From positions 10,292,507-10,356,506 of the forward strand of contig CM067086.1 of NCBI GenBank assembly GCA_034008185.1: a stretch of DNA of 64,000 bases. The letters run 5' to 3'. This document shows positions 28,057 through 37,961 of the stretch, one piece after another. Made by a program: the position numbers and the translations under genes. This DNA comes from Gorsachius magnificus (taxonomy: Eukaryota; Chordata; Aves; Pelecaniformes; Ardeidae). Below the pieces are notes generated by a model. It was given only the letters and a program-made list of their open reading frames with translations. It was not told where the DNA came from and did no database searches. Position 1 is the first letter of the stretch. Every line of letters starts with the position of its first letter.

Positions 28057-29722
28057 CTTCCCCTCCCCGCAGGGGGAGCAGTTAAAGCACTTTTGGAGCA
28101 CCTTTTTCCAGGAACATGTTAAGTTCTTCCTGCTGAACATGTTCCTCAAAGGATACCAGTCTGTTGCCTAAGTAGTGCAGAAGCAAACCCAGGAGCTTTG
28201 AGAAGTGAACCCTTGAATTCACCTCATGTGGTGATCCAAATGAGAGACTGTCTGGCACCACCTTCTCTTTAAACTGCACGGAACAGATCCTCACCCCATG
28301 TAAACTATCAGCATTTCACCGGAGTCCTTGGTGTAAAGTGTCAGCTCATCAAGGTCAGGATTTGCCTCCAGTCATCCTGTCTCTCAGATTAAAATATAAA
28401 CTGGACACAGCTCAGGTAAAAGCATTTTTGTGCCTGAAATGGTAAATAAAAATATAAATAAAGTAAATAAATTGAGAGTAAATAAAAATATATTACTCTG
28501 TCAAGAGCAGTAAGAGATTAGTCTGCCCTCTTACACAGCACATAGTGCTTATCCTCTGAGCAAAGTAATGATCCAGCAATTGTGGTTACAGAAGATCTCC
28601 AGTTTGAGTAGTGCCTGGTAGAAAATGCAGATTAAGAGATTTTTTTTTTCGAGCACTTCTTCCCCTCTTTCAGGAGCACACATACACCACTTGGCACTGT
28701 TCAGGACTAAGGAAATCAAACACTCATAGAGACTTTTAAATTTCAATTTACCAGCAAGGCCCATTCTTTCTCATAACGACGAAGTACTTTATTCATCCTA
28801 CTACACACCCAGAGGTCTACTCAGGCAACAAGGACCTTTTATGGGTGCAGATGATGTTATGCAGCTCCACTTTCTCTCATATGAATTTATACACTAAAAT
28901 TAATTTCAATAATACTTCTGCTGACACTGACAATACAGGAAACACACTCCAGACGAGATGAGAACTACAAAAGAAATCCAAATAAAAAACACTATAGAAA
29001 AGTTTAAAATTTGGAATTACTTTACAAAGCCAAAGGAATAAAATATGGTCAGTATAATCATGCAGCCATTCCGTAACGGGAATACTTCCCGGTGTCTTGG
29101 CCCTGTGTCAATGGCCCCATCTTGTGTCCTGGTTATTTTTAAAGCAGGCTTTACACAGTAAATAAGGATGGAGGTAGGGAAGAGAAGGGAAAAAAAACCC
29201 CACCAGTCTCCTCTTAGGAAAATAAGACTTAATTAAAAAGTCTGCCATTGCTCTGCACTTAATTAGGGCTAACACAGATGTTAATAAGTTTCTGATTGAT
29301 AGTAAACCTGATGTCTGCACAGAAAACTACTTACTTGGTTCAAAGATGCTGATAGTTTCATGCAGAAAAAAGATTCTGTTTTGTAATTGTGCATAATGTT
29401 AATATTTGAAACATCCTTAAGGGTGATTGTATCTATTAAAATTTCATATGTGAAATGAGAAATAAATGAATTGGTGTTGCATTTTTAAAGGATCAGATTA
29501 CTGTTCATTAAAGCTTTGTCTACACTTGAAATTTCCCAGTAGAACAGCTCTACTGGTGGTTGTAATAATAGGAGGACAAGCAGAGATAGGCTGCCAGCAA
29601 CCGCTGTTTAAATTACAATGTCATACAGACCTGAGCTGTGATGGGTTATACGAGCCCATGGTTATAACGTGGCTGTAGCAGTTAGTACTGCCAACCCAGC
29701 TACTGTTACTGAGCATGTGATT

Positions 29723-29740
29723 AAAAAAAAAAAAAAAAAA
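29723..29740. repeat. Poly-A run of 18 nt
   Basis: A18, no recognisable element preceding it. Confidence 0.9.
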
Positions 29741-29879
29741 GGAACAAAACCCCAGTATGGATGCAGTCAGAAAGTTGGTGTTTGTCCGTAAAGCCAAGAT
29801 ATAGGCTGGAGTGTTTATCCACAATGTGATAAGCTGAATGCTACCATGAATTCTCACCCTATTTGAGAAGTTAAATATC

Positions 29880-30335
29880 AAGCAACAGTAAGAGAAGGGG
29901 AAGATGAAGTGGAAGGACAGAGCAAGAGAGGGAAAGATGAGTAAAATTATTTGGAAGTAGAGGAAGGAAGCATTTGAGGATGGTAAACTTCATAGAAGTG
30001 GGAGGGAAGAGAAACGGGCCTCTAGAGGAAAAGGAGAAATAAGAAATTCCCATGCAATCTACTTTTAATTTTTCAATAGCGCTCCTCCATGTAGCAAATA
30101 CAGTGAAGAGACTAAAGTAAGCTCTCAGGGTTGAAAGGGAAATACAGAGAAAAGCCACATCAAAAGAAGAAACAAGAAAGAGATTTGAGGAAGAAGAAAA
30201 GAAATCTTTTGACAAATGGAAAAAATCAACAGAGAAAATGTAGGTATTGAAAAGGAGTGAAAAAAGGCATAAAGAAAAAAGAGGATAAGGAAGAAAAAGG
30301 AAGAATGCATGGAGCTTATTGTAAAAGCTGTTTTG
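29880..30335. repeat. Purine-rich (GA) tract, about 450 bp
   Basis: The plus strand is strongly A/G-biased (aagagaaggggaagatgaag, gaagaagaaaagaaatctt and similar). The minus-strand 164-codon and 116-codon Leu/Phe/Ser-rich open frames arise from this skew and are not supported as genes. Confidence 0.8.
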
Positions 30336-33300
30336 TTTAACGAGAGCTTTAACGTTAGGAGCCACTGATATAATGAAAGTTTCTTCTCCAGCCTTTGGGA
30401 AGATGATGTTCTACTCTTCTGCAATTCCAACACAAGCTCGACCGCTTGGCACCTCCCAACCACTCCTGTCCACAATCAGTCTGCAACATCACCTTCAAGA
30501 TACATCCAGCCTGCATCCTAATTCCTCACCCCCTCCTCTCCCTGACACAGCTCAGCTTTCGGCAGGAGGCAGGTTACAAGCCCCACAGCCCTCTGCTGTA
30601 CATCATCAAAATGCACTGATATGTCAGGACAGCACTGTACACAAGTGAGACTTAAACAGGGCAACCTAGGGCATACATCTGGTCTGTGGCAAAAAGCATG
30701 AGGAGCTGTGGAAACAGAAATGTACCTAGGCAAAACAGAACAACATACGAAATAAATCCAGGAGTGCAGAGAAAAGAGGAAAGGAGAATTAAATTGGAAC
30801 AGGTGAGATCAAAGTCAAGCCTGTTGAAGAGCCAGCCACAAAAGGTGTGCCCTAACCAAAATATCTTAAGATTGACAGAGATGGGAAATGATTTAATACG
30901 TCAGGATACGAGAATGAACCCACAACAAGTAACCAGCTCGCTCTCTAAAGGTAAATTATACTTACGGTGTCCTGCTGGTGGTGTAAAAATGACATAACCC
31001 TTTGATGTGAAGTAGTGCATTTCCAAGCTTCCTTGGTTCAAAAGAGCAGGGGTGGTAGAAAATGCCAGTGTGTCTGCTGGGCTTCTGAAAATTTTATCTG
31101 TATTACAAGAAAGTGTGTCTGACAGCACAATGCCAGCACCCTCAACACTGTGCCACGTCAGGGAAAGAAGTTTACTGGTACGCCACTCCAGTGATCGGGT
31201 AGGACTGCCGTGAGGGTGGCTAATGATGTGGCCACTGTTTTGATAGTGAATCCAGACATGCCCTTCAAGCAACTGTCTCACTAAAGGAAAAGAATGAGCA
31301 GTGCCGGTTAATAGCCGAGTAGGTAGTTATTCAGGCCACAATCTGACCTAACATTCTGGTGTCATGAGAACCAGAGAGCAGCCCGGACCACATCAAATAC
31401 AAACAGGTAACTATTAGAGCTCACATGTGAAGTAGACTTCGCTACTGGGTGAGCGCACAACAAAAAGAGAGAGAAAGGACAACTTCCTCCCTGAAGTGAA
31501 ATTCTTACTGAATTCTGTCAGAAAAGTATAGAAAACTCTGACTTTCTTACACTCACTGCATTTTGTAGAACCCACCTTTTGTGCCCAGCTCCTCAACAGG
31601 CTTGGCTTTCATCTCACCGGAAAAACAGAAGCTAGATTAATACTCCCCAAAGGGTGCCTGGTTGTGTACAGACAGCTACATTCCTCGGTGATAACGAGAG
31701 TGATATATTGCCCTTTTAATATTATATGATGTCAAAAAGCTCTTACTTAATTTACAGTAAATAAGATCTTTCCAAGTTTTCACATATGTACAGAGAAAGA
31801 CTTTGGCCCCATAATAGAAATACTTCACGCCTAAATAAAATCAAGGCTGTAATGCCTGTAAGAGGATTTCAAGATTATTGTGGAGATCAGAAGATATTTA
31901 AGTAGGTGGCATCTCCTCAGACTGATGTTCTCAGCAGCATTGCTGGAATAAGCCATAACACGGAATGTACATATATTTAAGGAAATGTTTTCAACCAGCC
32001 AGGAGCGTGTATGTTTTGCTCGTATCGCATACCATGATGCCAGTCTACTGGTAAGACCTGTCCTTAGAGAATGGCTTTGTCTCTGGAACAGTAAATCACA
32101 TTGCATTTTACACACATGTATAATAAACCTAAGCTTAATGGTAGCTCATCCTTTTGAGAATGAAGATTAATTAGCTTGTAAAAGCCATTACTCTAACACC
32201 TGTTTTATTTAAAGAATTTAATCAACACACCAGAAATTCAGTAGCGAGAACCATACCAATTCCATTGTACTTAAAAATATATTTCCTATTCGTCAAGCTT
32301 AAAATAAGTTCGCTTAAAAATAAGCAACAAAAAATTCCAAAGACTGAAGCACTTGTGCTATAATGCCTCAAGCAAATTTATAAGCAATTTCCTAGAATAT
32401 TTTCCGAGTGTAAAGCATGCAGTTATCAGGAATCCCTATTACAGATTCTGGCCTCATTTTTTCCCCCTAAATGTTTGTGACAAAAGTAAAGAAAGTGAAT
32501 GCAAGTAAAACCCAGCAAAATGGATTTGTGAAAGCAAACTGCCTACCTGGCATGGTGCCTCTTAGTGCAGGACAAATAAATTACATACATTTTTAGACAA
32601 TTCTGTAATTTGTACTCTGACAAAAATACTATCAGTGGATGTCCTTTTACAGGTTAGGAGTTCACACTGCTGTTAGCTTTTCTTCAGTGCTGAAGGAAAG
32701 CTAAAGCTTTCTGATTAAAGGGTTCAGGAGAGTAAAGAGACAAACACTTCAGGATATATTTGTCCATCTTTATATAGTCTGCTCATTTTGGCACAAGTAA
32801 TAGTTGTTTACTCTTAAGTTGTTCAGAGTTGATGGATGTCCTATGATTTCTTTTTGGTTTTGAGTGCGGCAGCAGACTTCAGTAGGCTTTTATTCCCCAG
32901 TTCCTGGGTGGAAGGCACCGAGCCCTTGTCCAATTCTCCCTTCTTTTCCTGGAAATCTTGATGCCTCTTTAAATTTGATACTGGAGATACTGACCTACCT
33001 GCAGGAGACTACAATTTAAAAAAAAATAAAAATAAAGACTGCAACTTTATAAGCAAACTGAAAAGGTGGGAAGAACACAGATAATAACAAAGTAGTCTTC
33101 ACTAACTAGGTTTCTGAATCAAAATCACACATATTAACTCATCACAGTATTCAAACACCATTTTAAATGGTATCTTCATCTTACAAAAATGAGAACTGTA
33201 TCTTCATCTCTCATAAAAACGATGCTCTTTGGGATCCCTTTCTGTGGTCTGTTTTGTGGTTAAAATTCAGCCAAGACAGGATCAATGGTCTTCACTGGAA

Positions 33301-34124
33301 AAAGTCCAACATTTACTATGAGATTCATCTTTTCAGAAAAAGAGACAAAGCTAGCAAAACAGCTGAATATACCCTGGTACAGATCTTTGATAAGAATCAG
33401 TGATTTTAGTAATAATCGTAACAACAATTTATACCTACTGAAAAGCTAAGCCTTTTGCTTCAGTACAAGAACAATTTCTTGACCTTCTAAAATATCATTC
33501 ACTAAATGCTCCTGCTAACACAAATAATATTCAGTACTAACAGATTAAGTACTCTGATATTTTTAAAGCTTAAAATCATGCTCCTAAATATACAGGTAGA
33601 AACCCAAGTGTCTAAACCCTGGTTATCTCATACTGGTTCCTCCGCATTGTGTTTCCTACCTGAATGCAAAATGGTATTTTACCAGGGAAATATGAATGAG
33701 CCGGCCTTTAACTACACTTTATCTCTCAATTTAAACAAACTTTCAATAAATTTTAGCAAGGGCATTTGATAAGGTACTCGCAACACTCTAACTCTTGAGG
33801 GTTGTATTCTTCTTCCCAAGCGCTGAATTTGGTAAAATAGATGTGCTACTTTTTTCTTGCCAATCCATGAAGCAAGACTGAAGGGGCTGAAGCAATCCAC
33901 TGATACACTTTGGAGGCTTAAAAAGGCCCTAGAGAACAAGCACCAGTGATTCTGAACATGGTGTTCTCTGGGGGAAAAGAGCAGTCCAGAGAATTGACAA
34001 CCTCTGTATGTTTATCAGCAGTAAAATTCTTGCATAGCTAAGCTCCTGAATATGTTCTACACACACTTTTACCCTTGGGAGAAACCATATTTCTTTTCCC
34101 TTGCAGAACACTGAGAAACAGACT

Positions 34125-34193
34125 TCAGAAAAGAAGAAGAAAAAAAAGGAAAAAAGGAAAAAATGGGGGGGGGGGGGGGGGGGGGGGAGGGGG
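34125..34193. repeat. Purine tract with G23 run
   Basis: AAGAAGAAGAAAAAAAGG-type purine sequence ends in 23 consecutive G (34165-34187), one A and 5 more G. The poly-Pro/poly-Gly open frames across it are artefacts of composition. Confidence 0.95.
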
Positions 34194-34424
34194 AATGATA
34201 CACTTAGGGAAAAATAATCCAAAGCAGGTCCACGTGATGCCTAACTCAAACGGCAGTTACAGTCACAACTCGGGAAAGCAATCTTGGAGCCATCACTGAG
34301 AGCTGTCTGGCCTCAGTGGCTGGACAAGCAGGGGTATCCAGAAAGCCAAATATATTTGACATCGCTGAGATGGTACTGAGAAGACGACAATACTTACATT
34401 TTCCTAATATATAAAACCTTGGTG

Positions 34425-35030
34425 CCTCTGCATCTTTAGCACTGCACACAGTTCTGGTCTCCACATCTCAAGAAAGACAGAGTGGAGTTAGAAAAGGTGC
34501 AGAGAACGGTGATTAAAATAATCAAAGTGATAGAGCACCCAGATATAAGAAGAGATTAAAAAGTCTGGGACTTTTCAGGTTGGTGAGAAGGTGACTGAGG
34601 AGAGACATGGCTGAGATTTTACTTAATGAATGTGAGCTCTCCACCACATCCTGTACTTCTAGAAATAAGGGCCATCTGAGGAACCAAGTACAGTTTAAAC
34701 CAGAGAAACAATATGTCTTTACTCAGTAAATAGTGCATTTCTGGATCTTGCAGTCATGGGCAGCTGCAGAGGCAGATGGTATCAGCGTATTCAAAAAGGA
34801 ATCAGACATATTCATTGACAACAGGTCCATAATGAATACTAAAAGGATTCATTTGGGATGCATCTTCTAACAATCCTAAGATCAGTTCTGGATGCCAGGG
34901 TACTACAAATGGGAGGAAATATCCAGGCTTCTATATTCTCCCTCAATAGCATTTCCTTCTGCCACCGTCAGAGAAAGTGCGGAGCTAGGTGATCTCACCC
35001 AGTAAGTAATTTCTTACGTTCTAGGGTTTT
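34425..35030 (+). mobile_element. Old CR1-type LINE 3' fragment
   Basis: The stretch 'cacacagttctggtctccac', 'agattaaaaagtctgggact' and 'gtgactgaggagagacatgg' follows the CR1 ORF2 C-terminal coding order, and the end at about 34985-35025 (gagctaggtgatctcaccca, then a TTCTTACGTTCT-like close) resembles the 3' tail of an old sauropsid CR1 family (…gacccagta…ttatgttct). No coding capacity remains. It starts about 230 bp right of the G-run at 34165. Confidence 0.75.
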
Positions 35031-36520
35031 GCCTATTTTGCTATGACTTCCTATTTAGTGGATTTGGGAGGAAATGGGTCTTTTGGGCAGGCATCCCACA
35101 TAAGTCTGCTAGGCATGATGATCAACTGATGGCTTAGTAGCAGGAGCAATTGGCTCTGCACAGCAGCGCTGCACTTTGGGTACGGAAAGGTTGTCTGGGG
35201 TTTTTTTTCTGTATCGCTATTTAAAATATTCATGCCAAGTCCCATCTTTTATCTTGTGTGGGAAAGAAGGAGGAAGAGGAGGGAAATATAAGCAAATTCC
35301 AACACAGGCATTGCCACAAGTAATTTGTGCATACATGGTCCATACAGTGGAATCCAAAATGCAGCATTTGCCCTCCATCTGTAGGGGGAGTGCTAGGCTT
35401 CTTTGAGTAATAGCGGTGAATGATGTGAAAGGAGATATGAAACGATAAGAAATGAAACAAAAGTCCTCCCTGAGAAAGGAACTGCCTGCAGGCAGTGTGC
35501 TCAAAAAGAGGAGGAAACTGAAGTCTCCTGCCGTTCATACTCCATGCCTAGGCTAGTGTAAAAAAAGAGCAGCAGCATTAATGTCACCACATCTACATCC
35601 TCGGGACCCATGTCTGACAAAGAGTAGTTTTCAATGCTTTTTATAATGCTTTTTTAAAAAAATTATAAATCTGTGACACTCCAGAAACACTCCCTGGCCT
35701 AGCTCTTCAAAAGGGCCTCAGCCAAAGACCAAGACCAGACATTTCTGGGCACGACCAGCAGACAAAGTCTTAGGTGCCCATAGAGCCTGGAAGCAAGGAC
35801 AGCAGCTTCCATATCTCCAGTGAGGGTGGCATGAAGCAGAATTTCTAGAACTTTGATTTTGACATAGAAAGTGTATTTAAATCCTTTTTTGCATATAGAT
35901 CCCTCACTTTTAATTCATACAAGAATATTTGGATGTAATAAATATGCATTATTGCTCCATATCAAGAGCTCATTCTTTGCTAAGCAGCCTCTTTGAAATC
36001 AGAAACCATCCAATGTAACAATGCTGCTTTCAGACTCAGCACAGCAAGCTACCTTGTGACTGATAAATCTGAGAGCCTTAGAGGTCACAGCTAATGCAGA
36101 ATCCTTACTATTTGCATTATGGTTTTTCCTTGCTTCAGCTGAAGGATCAGGAGACACACTATGAAAGAAAATTCAGTATCTTGGGCAACCATCTGAAGAA
36201 ATCAAATGACTGTCCTAAGTGTTAAACTTTGGACTTCAGTATTAATTGAGGGCTTAATAAGTTTGTTGCCTATGGACAAATTGTTTCCCATTTTTTTCTT
36301 TTTCTTTTCCCATCTGGAGACAGCATCATGAGATGGTTACTTACATTATTCAGAAAGTGTATGTACAAAAAATTGGCTGTCTTGTGAAAGATTCCTCTTC
36401 AATTGCCTTAAATATTGTTATCTTAAGATCCTATGTTTTTCTGCCATGGTCCTCCTCCCCCTCCCAAACCATATATACACATACCCCCTACACCTGAAGA
36501 GAACGAACAGGAGACATTAC
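35031..36520. other. Region downstream of the last recognised STK33 exon
   Basis: No polyadenylation signal is obvious close to the tail exon on the minus strand, and no further STK33 tail exon was recognised. Low-conservation tail exons could be hidden here. Confidence 0.45.
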
Positions 36521-36540
36521 CTGTTATGGACTTGGTATCT

Positions 36541-36774
36541 CAGTCAAAATGGTTTCTTATTTGTTGACCCATTCTCTGTTTCAGTTTCTGCACTAAGTTC
36601 TACGTTACCACTGTTACTGGTAGAGCTTTCTTGTGCTTTACTGGTTTCATTCTGTTGAAATGTAGTAGCAGGGTTATTTGATTCTTCTATACTACATTCC
36701 TCACCAATGTCTAGATCATCTCCCATTCCTTCATTAACTCCAAGACACGGCCTCTGGACAACATTTGTTTCATC
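36541..36774 (-). pseudogene. STK33: STK33 remnant exon: MKEW motif and acidic C-terminal tail
   Basis: After an acceptor TCTAG the frame is open for 77 codons to TGA (36541-36543). It starts DETNVVQRP, ends NGSTNKKPF, and is rich in Glu, Ser, Thr and Asn (IGEECSIEESNNPATT). The tail aligns with STK33 VEENTTEEKNKPST. Between the VQRP part and the tail, the conserved VLEMMKEW is readable as VLELMKEW but one frame away, so two shifts (about 5 nt and 1 nt lost) cancel each other. The stop may be the natural end; alternatively a strong donor (CAG, GTAATG at 36515-36523) just beyond it suggests the exon once continued to 36521 and that further tail exons lie to the left. Confidence 0.7.
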
Positions 36775-36960
36775 CTAGACCTAGCAGTAAATTTTATTAA
36801 AGTTTGACTTCAACAAATCTAGGAACTATTGTTAAAAACATAACATCAGAGTAATGGCCCTGTTTATTTTAAGCCGTGCACTTTAATCCACAGTCAGACA
36901 AAAAAAAAAGTGTTTTCCAACTGCTGGTCATCTCTTTTGCAAGCACAACCCTGCAAATAC

Positions 36961-36979
36961 TCCTCCTCCTCCTCCTCCT
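36961..36979. repeat. (TCC)n microsatellite
   Basis: Six TCC units. It lies about 190 bp right of the STK33 tail exon, in the intron. Confidence 0.9.
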
Positions 36980-37479
36980 TACTACAGTCAGGAGGGAAGC
37001 AGATGATCTTTTCCCCAGAACTCCTTCAACTATGGATCCCAAAAATTTGCAAAGGAATTTTAGCTTTTTCTACAAAAGCAAGAAGAAAACCCACAGAGTT
37101 AGAAAATGGCTCCGAGATTTTCCACTGCCCCTGCTTCTGCCTCTTTCTGTATGCATCAGTATTTCTTTACGCTACTGAGCAAATGAAGAGGCCTAGACAA
37201 CACCCCCATTTTATATAGCCTAATCTGGAATGGGTAGTGTGACGATTTTTGGGTCCAGAAGGAATAACTTTTCTTAGATTGCTCGGGCTTCTGTCCTCTC
37301 AGCTCACTCTGAATGGTCTGAAATAATTTTGGTTTGACCTCTTCGGCCATTCAGTAAAGCTGGCAATTATGTGTCTGAAAGTTTGGAGAGAAAGGCAAGT
37401 GCATGTTATATACAAACTTTATACACAACTCTGAAAACGAGAGTTATCCTGTTACTTATTTTTAAGGGATAAACTTTTG

Positions 37480-37735
37480 CATTAATACTACCAATCTTCT
37501 GATGCTCTTAGAGCACTTCAGTAACCACAGGGATATTTTTTCTAATATCAATTAATCATATATTGTTACTAGGTAGTTTTTTATCTGCATTGTACAGACT
37601 GGTAAACTGCAACACAGAAAACGTAATTATAATGGCTTTTTCTAAGGTCACACAGTGGATCCAACAGGGGAAAGAGGTCACAGAAAAGAGGTTTGGTTTA
37701 GAGCTCTTTCCCCCATCCTATTAGACTAGCAATTC
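37480..37735 (-). mobile_element. MIR-type SINE, other orientation
   Basis: Contains, in order, 'ctaggtagttttttatctgc', 'attgtacagactggtaaact' and 'tctaaggtcacacagtggat', which match the reverse complement of the MIR core (gtaggtactattattatccccattttacagatgaggaaactg…aaggtcacacagctagt). It lies in the last recognised STK33 intron/3' region, right of the tail exon. Confidence 0.6.
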
Positions 37736-37903
37736 TTACTTCAAACTCCTATTTGCTTTCTTTTACATGAGGACTGGTATTTAGAAAGTATTTCCTTTGT
37801 CTGAAATAGATATCTATGTACACATATGTACCAAATGATCAAGGAATAAACACTCATATCCACCAACAATGTAAGCTTCAACTTTGCAAAACAGCCTCAT
37901 CTG

Positions 37904-37961
37904 TTGCAGATGCAGATTTGCATCTGCAATTATGACAACTGTGGGCATAACTGATGACTCA
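37904..37961. promoter_or_regulatory. Octamer motif in an exact hairpin, next to an AP-1 motif (candidate)
   Basis: TTGCAGATGCA (37904-37914), 4 nt, then its exact reverse complement (37919-37929). The junction holds ATTTGCAT, the POU/octamer site, and TGACTCA (consensus AP-1) lies at 37955-37961. Motif presence is directly visible; any regulatory use is inference. Motifs this short occur by chance in a 64-kb window. Confidence 0.3.

Larger units (their letters stand above)
17926..34124. other. Intergenic, no gene recognised
   Basis: Mostly AT-rich with two GC-richer patches (about 19170-20100 and 23160-23560). The longest open frame (plus 24736-25206, 156 codons) has no recognisable domain and an overlapping frame of similar length, so it is treated as chance. 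If gene order is as in mammals this is the STK33-LMO1 interval, but no LIM-domain exon is seen. Confidence 0.6.

Noticed and set aside
29871..30475. Leu/Phe/Ser-rich minus-strand frames of 164 and 116 codons
   Set aside because: They come from the purine bias of the plus strand, which removes stop codons on the other strand.
33929..34299. Poly-Pro and poly-Gly frames on the two strands
   Set aside because: Translation of the G23 run; not a protein.
1..36520. LMO1 exon expected on the far side of STK33 by mammalian gene order
   Set aside because: No LIM-domain coding sequence was recognised on either strand, so LMO1 presumably lies outside the window.
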